A stretch of DNA of 64,000 nucleotides, taken from positions 1 through 64,000 of the forward strand of contig CBDDFV010000008.1 in the NCBI GenBank assembly GCA_965227335.1. The letters are read 5' to 3'. Of this stretch, positions 1 through 8,657 are shown piece by piece. Both the position numbers and the translations under genes were made by a program. This DNA comes from CBDDFV01 sp965227335 (lineage in GTDB: Bacteria; Planctomycetota; Phycisphaerae; Phycisphaerales; SM1A02). Under the pieces are notes generated by a model. The model did not search any database. It had not been told where the DNA came from and worked only from the letters and a program-made list of their open reading frames with translations. The stretch's first letter is position 1. Every line of letters starts with the position of its first letter.

Positions 1-199
1 GCAACTCGTGCAGGGTGAAGCCCGCCGCGCCGGCGCCGGCGTCATCGTCGCTCCGCAGGGCGTAGCCCCGGACGGCGTAGACGATGAGCGATCCGACGAG
101 GATGACGCCGATGACGATCGCCGCCCAGAGGATGATCTCCGAGGCGGCGCTGGCCGACTGGGCGACCGTGGCGGGGGGTGAGACGGGGGCCGTCGGCAT
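1..199 (-). CDS. Partial small membrane protein (C-terminus outside window)
   Basis: The first 66 codons are visible. They start at an ATG 30 bp downstream of the trigger factor stop codon and run off the window edge. The N-terminus is short and Pro/Ala/Ser-rich. It is followed by a clear hydrophobic segment (about residues 20-44, containing EIILWAAIVIGVILVGSLIV) and then a basic and acidic cytoplasmic-looking stretch. This suggests a single-pass membrane protein with little or no periplasmic part. Its position directly after tig on the same strand suggests co-transcription. I do not recognise the family, and the missing C-terminus prevents a better call. Confidence 0.6.
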   Translation of the reverse strand, partial: MPTAPVSPPATVAQSASAASEIILWAAIVIGVILVGSLIVYAVRGYALRSDDDAGAGAAGFTLHEL

Positions 200-228
200 G
201 GGCAGGCGAAGCGCGGGCGGCGCGTGGC

Positions 229-1707
229 TCAGGATGTGGCGGACGCGGTCTTCTTCGACGACTTCTTCTTGGTCGTCTTCTTCTTCGTCTTCGCCTTCTT
301 CGCCTCTTCGCGGGCCTTGAACTCCTCGTTCCACGCTTCGGCGTCGACGTCGGTCACGTCCGCCTTCTCGATGATGCGGTCCACCGCCTTGTGGTCGCGG
401 ATCTGGACGGCGATCTCGTTGATCCGGCCCGTGCGGGTGAGGTCCGCCTTGAGCTTGGCGGGACGCACCTGGTTCTGGGCGGCGATCTGGGCGATGCGGC
501 CGTTGATCTCCTGCTCGTTGACCTCGACATCGAAGTGGTCGGCGAGACGCATCAGGATGAAGTTCAGCTTGAGGCGATCACGGACGGCGCTCTCGGAGTT
601 CGCGCGGGCCTCGGCGATCGCCGTCTCCACCTGTTCGGGCGTGCGTCCGCGGTAGAGCAGCTCCATCCGCTGACGCTCGAGCGTTCGCTCGATCTGCTTC
701 TCCGACGCCTTCTCCGGCAGCGGGAAGTCGACCTTCTCGGTCAGGTATTCGTGGATCTGCTCCCGCATCGCGGTGCGTTGCTCCTGGTCGCGTCGCTGCT
801 CCAGCACGAAGCGGATCTGGTCGCGGAGCACGCCGACCGCATCGAAGCCGAACATCGCGGCGAGCTGCTCCGGCGTCGCCTCCTCGATGCGGAAGGCCTC
901 GTGGATATCGAACGTGATCGTGATCTTCTCGCCGCGGAGGTCCTCACGCTCGTGCGACTCCGGACCGACGGTCTCGATGACGACCTGCTCGCCCACCTTG
1001 TGCTTCTTCAGAATCGAGGCGAGGTCGTCGATGATGAAGCCGACCACGTGGCCCTTGCCGCCCTCCTCGTCGCCGGGGACGATCGCCATCGCCTGCTCGT
1101 TGGAGAAGAACGGCGCCTCGTCGCCCGCCTTCGTCAGCCGGATCGCGCCCCGCAGTCGGTCGCCCGCCTCGAAGCTGTCCTCGATCGGATGGGGCGTGCC
1201 GTGGTTGACGGCCTGTCGACCGATCTCCTCGTCGATGTGTTCGTCCGTGATGTCGAGCACGGGCTTCCGCACCGGCACCTTCTCGAGTTCGGGAAGGTCG
1301 AACTCCGGCACGATCTCGATGTCCACCGAGAACGAGATCGGCTCGCCGTCCACGAGCTTGATCTCCTCCATGTCGCCGACCGGCTCCGGATCGCCGATGA
1401 CGCGGAGCTTGTTCTCCTCCAGCGCGGCGGCGTACGCCTGGGCGACGATCTGGTTCTTCGCCTCGTCGCGCACCGCCTTGCCGAATCGCTGCTCCAGCAG
1501 GCGGCGGGGGGCGCGTCCCTTGCGGAAGCCGGGCAGGGTCGCCTCGCTCTCGAGCGCGCCGAGGGAGTCCTCGATCTTGCTCGCGACCGCGTCGGCGGAC
1601 ACCGTGATGGAGAGCCGCTTCTTCGCGGGTCCGACGTCCTCGATCTTGACGTCCGGCTTGAGTTCGTTGGTGTCGGCGGCCTCAGGGGCCGGAGTCGCGT
1701 CAGCCAT
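229..1707 (-). CDS. tig: Trigger factor, ribosome-associated chaperone / prolyl isomerase
   Basis: This 492-residue protein is a cytoplasmic chaperone that binds nascent chains at the ribosome exit tunnel. The N-terminal ribosome-binding signature GFRKGRAP lies at residues 60-67. The central part (about 180-270) fits the FKBP-like isomerase domain, and the C-terminal half is the helical chaperone domain with long charged helices. The length is greater than the usual ~430-450 because of a Lys/Thr/Ser-rich tail in the last ~30 residues (KKAKTKKKTTKKKSSKK). That tail resembles the Lys-rich extensions on two other proteins in this window. The start is the ATG at 1707; no strong Shine-Dalgarno sequence is seen. 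The family assignment is secure and the role of the tail is unknown. Confidence 0.95.
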   Translation of the reverse strand: MADATPAPEAADTNELKPDVKIEDVGPAKKRLSITVSADAVASKIEDSLGALESEATLPGFRKGRAPRRLLEQRFGKAVRDEAKNQIVAQAYAAALEENKLRVIGDPEPVGDMEEIKLVDGEPISFSVDIEIVPEFDLPELEKVPVRKPVLDITDEHIDEEIGRQAVNHGTPHPIEDSFEAGDRLRGAIRLTKAGDEAPFFSNEQAMAIVPGDEEGGKGHVVGFIIDDLASILKKHKVGEQVVIETVGPESHEREDLRGEKITITFDIHEAFRIEEATPEQLAAMFGFDAVGVLRDQIRFVLEQRRDQEQRTAMREQIHEYLTEKVDFPLPEKASEKQIERTLERQRMELLYRGRTPEQVETAIAEARANSESAVRDRLKLNFILMRLADHFDVEVNEQEINGRIAQIAAQNQVRPAKLKADLTRTGRINEIAVQIRDHKAVDRIIEKADVTDVDAEAWNEEFKAREEAKKAKTKKKTTKKKSSKKTASATS

Positions 1708-1933
1708 CGGTGGGTTCCATCTCGTCCAGCGGCCGCGTCCGGCGACCGCCCCGGTCAGGGAAGGTTGGGTGGTCGTCCCGGCGGATCGATCTCACGATCG
1801 GTCGGCGTCGGGAACCGTCCGTCGACGACGACGGCGGCGATCCCGGGCGGGCCGGGAAACGAACGCATGAGTGTACCAGATCCGGTCCGCACCGCCATCC
1901 CGGCGCGGGCCTCGGACGGGGGGGCGGACGATG

Positions 1934-1964
1934 AAAAAGCGGGCCCGACCGAAGCCGGGCCCGC
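1934..1964 (-). terminator. Rho-independent terminator of glnN
   Basis: Read on the minus strand, a perfect 9-bp GC stem (GCGGGCCCG, with arms at 1939-1947 and 1956-1964) and an 8-nt loop are followed by five T residues. It lies 34 bp past the glutamine synthetase stop codon, the expected place and orientation for an intrinsic terminator. The rest of the 1708-1997 spacer shows nothing I can assign. Confidence 0.85.
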
Positions 1965-1997
1965 CGGGTCAATGTCAGCCGTCACGCCGCTCCGACC

Positions 1998-4184
1998 TCA
2001 CCGGTCGAGCAGCATCTCCGCGTAGGTGGGAAGGTCCCAGAGGTCGGCGGGGAGGGTGCGCTCCAGCTCGTCGGCGATCGCCCGGCCCCGCTCCATGGCG
2101 GGCAGGAGCTCATCGCGGATCTGCGCGGCGTGCTTTTCTTCACCCTTCACCTCGGCCGCCTCCGCCTCTTCGATCGCGGTGATCGATTCGCGCAGCGACT
2201 CGACGTGATCGATCACCTCCCGAAGCGCGTGCATCGTGCCGCCCGACTCCGCGCCCGCGGCCTGGGTCGCGGCGACGGTTTCGGCCAGTTCGGCCTGGTG
2301 CCGGAGGGCGGCCGGGAGGACGCGGGTCCGCAGTATCGACACCATGGTGCGAGCTTCGATGCGGACGTTGGTGACGTACCGTTCGAGGAGCACCGACAGC
2401 CGCGCCTTCAGTTCGCGTGAGGAGAGGACGCCGTGCCGCTTGAACATCGCGGCGGCGTCCTTCCGCTTGAGGGCGGGCAGGGCGTCGGCCGTGGTGCGCA
2501 GGATCGGCAGGCCGCGCCGTCCGGCCTCCTGGTGCCATTCCTCGGTGTAGTTGTCGCCGTCGAACACGACGCGCCGGTGCTTCTTGACGAGCGTCTTGAG
2601 CATGGCGCGGACGGTCGATTCGATCTTGCGCGGCGTGGGGTTGTCGCCGGCCTTCTTCTCCAGTTCATCGGCGACGAACTTGAGGGAGTCGGCGACGATG
2701 GTGTTGAGCACGGTGTTGGGCCAGGCGACGCTGGCGGAGGAGCCGACCGCGCGGAACTCGAACTTGTTGCCGGTGAAGGCGAAGGGGCTGGTGCGGTTTC
2801 GGTCGCCGGAGTGTCGGGGGATCTTCGGGAGGACGTTGGCCCCGAGCTCCATGGTTCCGCCCCGCTTGGTGCTCTTCGGCGTGCCGGCTTCGATCTGGTC
2901 GAGCAGGTCGGAGAGCATGTCGCCGAGGAAGATGGAGATGATCGCCGGCGGCGCTTCGTTGGCGCCGAGCCGATGGTCATTGGCGTGGCTGGCGATGGCG
3001 GCCCGGAGGAGATCGGCGTTGAGGTCGACCGCCCGGATCACCGCCGCGAGGAACACGAGGAAGCGCAGGTTGTTGTGCGTTTCGCTGCGGGGATCGAGCA
3101 GATTGCTGCCGGTGTCGGTGGCGAGCGACCAGTTGTTGTGCTTGCCGGACCCGTTGACGCCGGCGAAGGGCTTCTCATGCAGCAGGCAGAAGAAGCCGTG
3201 CTGTCGGGCCACGTTCTGCATCACGAACATGGTGAGCATCTGGTGGTCGGTGGCGACATTGGTGCGTTCGAAGGTGGGGGCGATCTCGTACTGACCGGGG
3301 GCGACCTCGTTGTGACGCGTCTTGACGGGCACGCCGAGTTCACTGAGGTGTCGTTCGACGTCGGTCATGTAGGCGAGGACGCGGGGGGCGATGGCGCCGA
3401 AGTAGTGGTCGTCGAGCTGATGGCCCTTCGGGGGCGGGGCGCCGATGAGGGTGCGGCCGCAGATCATCAGGTCCGGCCGCGCCCGGACGAGGTCTTCATC
3501 GACGAGGAAATACTCCTGTTCGCAGCCGACGGTCGTGATGACGCTGGTGGCGGCGTCGTCCGGATCGAAGAACTTCACGAGCCGCAGGGCCTGCTTGCTG
3601 ACCGCCTCGATCGAGCGGAGCAGGGGGGTCTTCTTGTCGAGGGCCTCGCCCGTCCACGAGACGAAGACGGTCGGAATGCACAGGGTCGCGCCGTTGCGAT
3701 GGTGCAGGATGAACGCGGGACTGGTGGCGTCCCACGCCGTGTAACCCCGGGCTTCGTAGGTGTCGCGGATGCCGCCGGAGGGGAACGAACTCGCATCCGG
3801 CTCGCCCTGGATGAGCTGATCGCCGGAGAACTTGTCGATCGCGTTGCCTTCGGGATCAACGGACAGGAAGGCGTCGTGCTTCTCGGCCGTCGATCCGGTG
3901 AGCGGCTGGAACCAGTGCGTGTAGTGGGTGGCGCCGTGCTCGATCGCCCACTCCTTCATCGCCGCCGCGACCGTGTTGGCGATCGTGGAGTCGAGCGGAC
4001 GCCCCGCGAGCATCGTCTCCTGAAGGCGTTCGTACACGTCCTCCGGCAATCGCTTGAGCATGACGTCGCCAGTGAACGTCAGCGCGCCGAAGTTGTTGCA
4101 CAGTGAACGGTCCGGCGTGTCGTCGATGTAGCTCATGGGTTCGCTTCGCAGGTGGTTTTCGACGGTCGCGTCGACGGGGGTCAT
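1998..4184 (-). CDS. glnN: Type III glutamine synthetase
   Basis: This enzyme makes glutamine from glutamate, ammonia and ATP in the cytoplasm and is central to nitrogen assimilation. At 728 residues it fits the long GlnN/GSIII class (about 700-730) and not the ~470-residue GSI. Visible GS elements include the metal-site segment EQEYFLVDEDL, the substrate segment NGSGKHNNWS and the glutamate-binding region HNEVAPGQYE. GSIII-specific features are the N-terminal FGALTFTGDVML region and the long C-terminal helical part. The start ATG at 4184 is preceded by an AGGAAGGA ribosome binding site. It stands alone with its own terminator and no amt or glnB gene nearby, so regulation cannot be read from the context. 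Confidence 0.95.
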   Translation of the reverse strand: MTPVDATVENHLRSEPMSYIDDTPDRSLCNNFGALTFTGDVMLKRLPEDVYERLQETMLAGRPLDSTIANTVAAAMKEWAIEHGATHYTHWFQPLTGSTAEKHDAFLSVDPEGNAIDKFSGDQLIQGEPDASSFPSGGIRDTYEARGYTAWDATSPAFILHHRNGATLCIPTVFVSWTGEALDKKTPLLRSIEAVSKQALRLVKFFDPDDAATSVITTVGCEQEYFLVDEDLVRARPDLMICGRTLIGAPPPKGHQLDDHYFGAIAPRVLAYMTDVERHLSELGVPVKTRHNEVAPGQYEIAPTFERTNVATDHQMLTMFVMQNVARQHGFFCLLHEKPFAGVNGSGKHNNWSLATDTGSNLLDPRSETHNNLRFLVFLAAVIRAVDLNADLLRAAIASHANDHRLGANEAPPAIISIFLGDMLSDLLDQIEAGTPKSTKRGGTMELGANVLPKIPRHSGDRNRTSPFAFTGNKFEFRAVGSSASVAWPNTVLNTIVADSLKFVADELEKKAGDNPTPRKIESTVRAMLKTLVKKHRRVVFDGDNYTEEWHQEAGRRGLPILRTTADALPALKRKDAAAMFKRHGVLSSRELKARLSVLLERYVTNVRIEARTMVSILRTRVLPAALRHQAELAETVAATQAAGAESGGTMHALREVIDHVESLRESITAIEEAEAAEVKGEEKHAAQIRDELLPAMERGRAIADELERTLPADLWDLPTYAEMLLDR

Positions 4185-4363
4185 GACGGTCCTTCCTGGA
4201 GGTTGGGGTCATCCGAATCAAGAAACGGTCGGGCCTGAGCCCGGGAAGACCCGCATGCCGTCGTGCGGGTCTGAGTATCTCCGACTCCCGCACGGGGGCA
4301 AGCGTCACGCTCACGCGGGGAGAAAAAATCATCCGAAATCCGCGGCGGGCGCGGATCGGCGTC

Positions 4364-5158
4364 TCAGGTCGGCGCCGGCGCGAGGCCTGACGCGAGCGAC
4401 GATGTGAACGACGCCGCCGCCTCCACCGGGTCCGACGCCTCGCCCATCCGACGCACGAGTGCGGAGCCGACGATCGCTGCGTCCGCGTGCTCGACGATCG
4501 CGGCGACATGGGCCGGGGTCGAGACGCCGAATCCGACCGCGAGGGGCAGATCGGTGACGGCCCGGGCGGCCGCGACCCGCGGCGCGATGTCCGGCGCCGC
4601 GCTCGATTCGCCCGTCACGCCCGCTCGCGCGAGCATGTAGAGAAAGCCCGACGACGCGTTCGCCACCGCGGCGAGGCGATCGCCGGTCGTGGTGGGCGCC
4701 GCGAGCATCGAGAGCGTCAGTCCGTGCGCCGCGGCGATCGGTCCCAGTCGGGCCGCGGCGTCGAGGTCGAGGTCGGGCACGATGAGTCCGTCGAAGCCCG
4801 CCTTGGCGCAGCGGGTCGCGAAGGCTTCGAGTCCGAGCCGGAAGACGATCGAGGCGCTCACCATCGCCACCAGACCCGCGTCCACCTCGGACCGGACCTC
4901 GGCGACGAGATGGAAGACGCCTTCGGGGGTGACGCCCTGCTGCAGGGCCTCGTGCATCGACGCCGCGATGACCGGGCCGTCCGCGATCGGATCCGTGAAG
5001 GGGAAGCCGACTTCGATGATCGATGCTCCCGCGTCATCGATGGCGGGAAGGGCGCGGCGGGTGACATCCAGCGACGGGTAGCCGGCGGTGACGAACGGCA
5101 TCAGCCCCCGGGCGGACCGGGAGCGAAGGTCGGCGAAGATGTCGGTGATGCGGCCCAC
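4364..5158 (-). CDS. trpA: Tryptophan synthase alpha chain
   Basis: TrpA cleaves indole-3-glycerol phosphate to indole and passes the indole to TrpB. The protein is 264 residues from a GTG start at 5158, which is chosen because it gives the standard TrpA N-terminus and sits behind GGAGG. With this start the catalytic residues fall at Glu49 (IIEVGFPF) and Asp60 (DPIADGP), the family positions. The frame stays open further upstream, but that part is arginine-rich and is antisense-like noise. It lies 23 bp after the MazG-like gene and is probably co-transcribed with it. No other trp gene is in the window. Confidence 0.95.
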   Translation of the reverse strand: MGRITDIFADLRSRSARGLMPFVTAGYPSLDVTRRALPAIDDAGASIIEVGFPFTDPIADGPVIAASMHEALQQGVTPEGVFHLVAEVRSEVDAGLVAMVSASIVFRLGLEAFATRCAKAGFDGLIVPDLDLDAAARLGPIAAAHGLTLSMLAAPTTTGDRLAAVANASSGFLYMLARAGVTGESSAAPDIAPRVAAARAVTDLPLAVGFGVSTPAHVAAIVEHADAAIVGSALVRRMGEASDPVEAAASFTSSLASGLAPAPT

Positions 5159-5181
5159 GGGGCCTCCGGGGGGGTGGTCGG

Positions 5182-5466
5182 TTACTTCGAGCCGGCGGGC
5201 CCGCCGTCGCGGACGTACTTGTCGTGAACGGCCTCGGTCAGATCGACGCCGGTGATGTTCGCGAGGGTGGTCAGCCAGGCGAGGACGTCGGCGAACTCCT
5301 CGCGAAGGTTGTCCGGATCCCCGTCGCCGCGCTGATGCTCGGCGATCGCCTGGGCGAGTTCGCCGAACTCCTCGGAGAACCACAGCCACGTGCCGGCGGC
5401 GCCACGCGCGTCGTCAGTGGCGAAATACCGATCCCGGATGAGTTGCTGGAACTCGGCGATGGTCAT
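5182..5466 (-). CDS. MazG-like nucleotide pyrophosphohydrolase
   Basis: This small 94-residue all-helical protein carries the EExxE...ExxD metal-binding pattern of the MazG/dUTPase-2 superfamily (EEFGEL at about 32-37, EEFADVLAW at about 56-64). Members hydrolyse (d)NTPs to monophosphates and pyrophosphate, usually as housecleaning enzymes; the substrate here cannot be read. It is encoded just upstream of trpA on the same strand and divergently from the ECF sigma factor. A role linked to trpA is unproven. Single-domain MazG proteins are about this length. Confidence 0.85.
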   Translation of the reverse strand: MTIAEFQQLIRDRYFATDDARGAAGTWLWFSEEFGELAQAIAEHQRGDGDPDNLREEFADVLAWLTTLANITGVDLTEAVHDKYVRDGGPAGSK

Positions 5467-5503
5467 CGGGGGTTCTGCGGGGGTGAGCGCGTCCGAACGC
5501 GGG

Positions 5504-5515
5504 TATCTTATGATA
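5504..5515. promoter_or_regulatory. Divergent promoter candidate, TATC/GATA palindrome
   Basis: TATCTTATGATA is an AT-rich inverted repeat in an otherwise GC-rich spacer between the MazG-like gene and the ECF sigma gene. It offers a -10-like TATGAT (5509-5514) on the plus strand and TATCAT on the minus strand, 30-40 nt from each start codon. It could serve both directions. No convincing -35 element is visible. Confidence 0.45.
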
Positions 5516-5550
5516 TTTCAGGGCCCCTGTCGCCCCGCGAAGGAGAGTTC

Positions 5551-6165
5551 GTGGCGCACGACGACACCGAACGAGCGACCCAGATCACGTCGATCATGGA
5601 CCAGGCGGGTCCGGGCGATCGACGCGCGGCGAGCGATCTGCTCCCGCTCGTCTACGAAGAGCTGCGCTCGCTCGCTCGCGCCCGGATGGCGCACGAACCC
5701 TCCGACCACACGCTGCAGCCGACGGCGCTCGTCCACGAGGCGTACATGCGCATCATGGGCGACGACGAACGAGCGTGGGACAGCCGCGGTCACTTCTTCG
5801 CCGCCGCCGCGCGAGCCATGCGTCGGATTCTGATCGAACGCGCGCGTCGTCACGCGGCGGTCAAGCACGGCGGCGGCCGCCGACGCGTCTCCTTCAACCG
5901 GCTGGACGAAGCGCCCGCCGCGGACGAGGACGCCGTCGATCTCCTGGCGCTCGACGAAGCGTTGTCGCGGCTGGAGGCCGAGGACGAGCGTCTCGCGGAC
6001 ATCGTGCTGCTGCGGTACTTCGCGGGCATGACGATCGAGCAGACGGCGTCGTACCTCGGCGTGTCGAGCCGGACGGTCAAGCGCGACTGGACGGTCGCCC
6101 GGGCGTGGCTTCACCACGAGATCCGCGAGGCGGGGAACGGCGACGACGAAAGCGGATCGACGTGA
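5551..6165 (+). CDS. ECF-type RNA polymerase sigma factor
   Basis: This 204-residue protein has sigma-70 region 2 (about residues 20-95) and region 4 (about 135-190, with the helix-turn-helix TIEQTASYLGVSSRTVKRDW). The HTLQPTALVHEAYMRI segment is typical of the planctomycete and acidobacterial ECF group often found next to serine/threonine kinases. The GTG at 5551 is selected because AAGGAGAG lies 5 nt upstream; the open frame upstream of it lacks sigma similarity. Its stop codon overlaps the kinase start by 4 nt (GTGA), so the two are translationally coupled. No anti-sigma gene is adjacent. The kinase probably controls its activity, as inferred for similar pairs. Confidence 0.92.
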   Translation: MAHDDTERATQITSIMDQAGPGDRRAASDLLPLVYEELRSLARARMAHEPSDHTLQPTALVHEAYMRIMGDDERAWDSRGHFFAAAARAMRRILIERARRHAAVKHGGGRRRVSFNRLDEAPAADEDAVDLLALDEALSRLEAEDERLADIVLLRYFAGMTIEQTASYLGVSSRTVKRDWTVARAWLHHEIREAGNGDDESGST

Positions 6166-8657
6166 GCCGGCCGGACTTCGCCGCCGTCAAGCGCATCCTG
6201 GGTGAAGCCGTCGAGCTGCCGCCGGAGCAGCGGTCTGCGTTCCTGGACGCGTCGTGCGGCGGCGACGAGGCGCTCCGTGCGCATATCGAGGCGCTGCTGC
6301 GATCGCACGACGAGGCGGACACGTTTCTCGAGACGCCCGTCTTCGACGCGGGGGAGATGATCGACGACGACGTCGAGCCGGAGATGCGCCTCATCGGACG
6401 CGCGATCGGTCACTACCAGATCCGATCGGTCATCGCGGCGGGGGGGATGGGCATCGTGTACGAAGCCGTTCAGTCCGAGCCCCGGCGGACGGTCGCGCTC
6501 AAGATCATGCGCCGGGGCGTCGCGAGTCGATCCGCCCTGCGGCGTTTTCGGTACGAAGCGCAGATTCTCGCCCGGCTTCGCCATCCGCACATCGCGCAGA
6601 TCTACGAGGCGGGCGTCCATACGGATGAATCGGATCCCGGGCTCGGCCCCATCCCGTACTTCGCGATGGAGTACATCCCCGCCGCCCAGCCGGTGACGAA
6701 GTACGTGAAGGAGAAGGACCTGCCCGTCCGGACGCGGCTGGAGCTGTTCGTGCAGATCGCCGACGCCGTTCACCATGGCCACCAGAAGGGGGTGATTCAC
6801 CGCGATCTCAAGCCCGCGAACATCCTCGTCGACTCCGCCGGGCGGGCGAAGGTGATCGATTTCGGGGTCGCCCGGGCGGTGGATTCCGATCTCGTGGTGA
6901 CGACGCAGCAGACGCAGATCGGTCAGCTCGTCGGCACGATGCAGTACATGAGTCCGGAGCAGTGCGAGGGGGATCCGCACGATCTCGACGTGCGGAGCGA
7001 CGTCTACGCGCTCGGCGTCGTGTTGTATGAGGTGTTGTCGGGTCGGCTGCCGTACGACGTGCCGGGGACGACGATCTACCACGCGACGCAGCTCATCAAG
7101 GACGCCCCGCCCCGTCGGCTGTCCGCCGCCAACCATGCGCTGGCCGGCGACATCGAGACGATCGTGTCGTGCGCGTTGCAGAAGGAGCGCGAGCGTCGGT
7201 ACCAGTCGGCGGGCGATCTGGCCCGCGACATCGAGCGGTATCTGTCGTCGCAGCCGATCCTGGCCCGGCCGGCGAGTCTGCCGTATCAGCTGCGGATGTT
7301 CGTGCGTCGTCATCGCGCGTTCGTCGGCGCGATCGGCGCGATCGTCGCCGTGGTCATCCTGAGCGTCATCGGACTCGCCGTGTTGCTCGCGCAGACCGTG
7401 GATGCGCGGAAGAAGTCGGATGCGCTCTTCGAGTTCGTGGCGGATCGCATCGAGAGCGAGCACCTGCGGGAGGCGAATTCGCCGGTGATCGATCGCGGCG
7501 CGTTCTACGAGCGTCTCGCGGCGGATATCGACGATGACCTCGGCGCCTGGCCCGACGCCGCCGCGCGAATGTGGTTCATCACCGGCAAGGGCCGGCTGGA
7601 GTTGCCGGCCGGGGGCGTTTCGCTGGGCGTCGCTGATCTCGAACGGGCGCTGGAGCTCTGGGAGCAGGAGACGGGTCCGGACAGTCTCGAGGTCGCGGGG
7701 GTGCTCTACGAGCTTTCGCGGGGGCACTATCGGAGCCGGAACGGGGAAGCCGCGGTTGACGCCATTCAGCGGGCCCGGCGGATCTGGGCGACGCATCCAC
7801 AGGCCACGGAACTGCAGCGACTGGACGGCGACGCCGCGTGGCTGAGCATTCAGATGGCGCTCCCGGAGACGGCTCCCGCCCGATCGCTGTCCGTCGCCGA
7901 ACTCGAGGACGGTCTTCGCGGCGTGCTCGCCCGGCGCCGGGCGATCGGCGACCAGATCGAGTCGGCGGGCGCGCTCAACAACCTGGCCCAGTTTCTGAAG
8001 CAGCAGTGTCGATGGTCCGAGGCGGCGGATGCGGCTCGGGCGTCGCTCGAGATCGTCGCCGCGGCGGCGCTCCCGGATGTCGGCTTCCGACTCGCTCGCT
8101 CCAAGCACACCCTCGGCCAGACGCTGATCGATGCGGGGCGGCCCGCCGAAGCGATTCCGCTGCTCCGCGAGGCGTTGCGCTGGGACGTCGAGCATCGGGG
8201 GCCCCGCCATCCCGACGTCGCGCTTCGCGCCTACGAGCTTTCCCGAGCGGAGCATGCGGTCGGCGATCTTTCCGCGGCGGCCGCCTCCGCCGAGAAGGCC
8301 CTGGAAATCTGGTCGGAGGCGAGTCCCCCGACGGGAAGGGCGCCGCGTCAGGCCGCCGTCGCGGGATACCGGCTGGCGGCGATCCTTGACGACAAGGGCG
8401 ATTTGGCGGGTGCGGACGACGCTTTTGCACGGGCGACGGCCGTGCGGACGCCGGAAGAGCTCTTCGGTCGAGCCCGGCTGTCAGGCGAAGCGCCCGCGCT
8501 CGCCCGGTATGCGGCGCGCCGGGGGCGCGCGGACCTGTTGGCGGCGCTGCGACCGGCGTTGGAGGCGACCGCGGCCTGCGCGGGTCACATCGACAGCGAG
8601 GCGGCTCGGGCGGCGCTGGATGAACTCGGGGCCGGGGCGATGGGCGGTTCAGACTGA
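6162..8657 (+). CDS. Transmembrane Ser/Thr protein kinase with C-terminal helical (TPR-like) repeats
   Basis: This 831-residue receptor kinase starts at the GTG that overlaps the sigma-factor stop. Residues 1-75 form a helical leader. The Hanks-type kinase domain (about 83-355) shows the Gly loop AAGGMGIVYEA, the VALK lysine, the HRD catalytic loop at 213-215 (HRDLKPANIL), DFG at 233-235 and the MSPEQ activation segment, so it should be active. A transmembrane helix (about 387-411) is followed by a roughly 420-residue Ala/Arg/Leu-rich helical region with TPR-like repeats, probably extracytoplasmic and ligand- or partner-binding. Operon structure points to phosphorylation-dependent control of the ECF factor. 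The 3' end overlaps the convergent downstream gene by 9 bp. Confidence 0.92.
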   Translation: MSRPDFAAVKRILGEAVELPPEQRSAFLDASCGGDEALRAHIEALLRSHDEADTFLETPVFDAGEMIDDDVEPEMRLIGRAIGHYQIRSVIAAGGMGIVYEAVQSEPRRTVALKIMRRGVASRSALRRFRYEAQILARLRHPHIAQIYEAGVHTDESDPGLGPIPYFAMEYIPAAQPVTKYVKEKDLPVRTRLELFVQIADAVHHGHQKGVIHRDLKPANILVDSAGRAKVIDFGVARAVDSDLVVTTQQTQIGQLVGTMQYMSPEQCEGDPHDLDVRSDVYALGVVLYEVLSGRLPYDVPGTTIYHATQLIKDAPPRRLSAANHALAGDIETIVSCALQKERERRYQSAGDLARDIERYLSSQPILARPASLPYQLRMFVRRHRAFVGAIGAIVAVVILSVIGLAVLLAQTVDARKKSDALFEFVADRIESEHLREANSPVIDRGAFYERLAADIDDDLGAWPDAAARMWFITGKGRLELPAGGVSLGVADLERALELWEQETGPDSLEVAGVLYELSRGHYRSRNGEAAVDAIQRARRIWATHPQATELQRLDGDAAWLSIQMALPETAPARSLSVAELEDGLRGVLARRRAIGDQIESAGALNNLAQFLKQQCRWSEAADAARASLEIVAAAALPDVGFRLARSKHTLGQTLIDAGRPAEAIPLLREALRWDVEHRGPRHPDVALRAYELSRAEHAVGDLSAAAASAEKALEIWSEASPPTGRAPRQAAVAGYRLAAILDDKGDLAGADDAFARATAVRTPEELFGRARLSGEAPALARYAARRGRADLLAALRPALEATAACAGHIDSEAARAALDELGAGAMGGSD

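Noticed and set aside
2433..4106. Long plus-strand frame opposite glnN
   Set aside because: The glutamine synthetase motifs, ribosome binding site and terminator are all on the minus strand.
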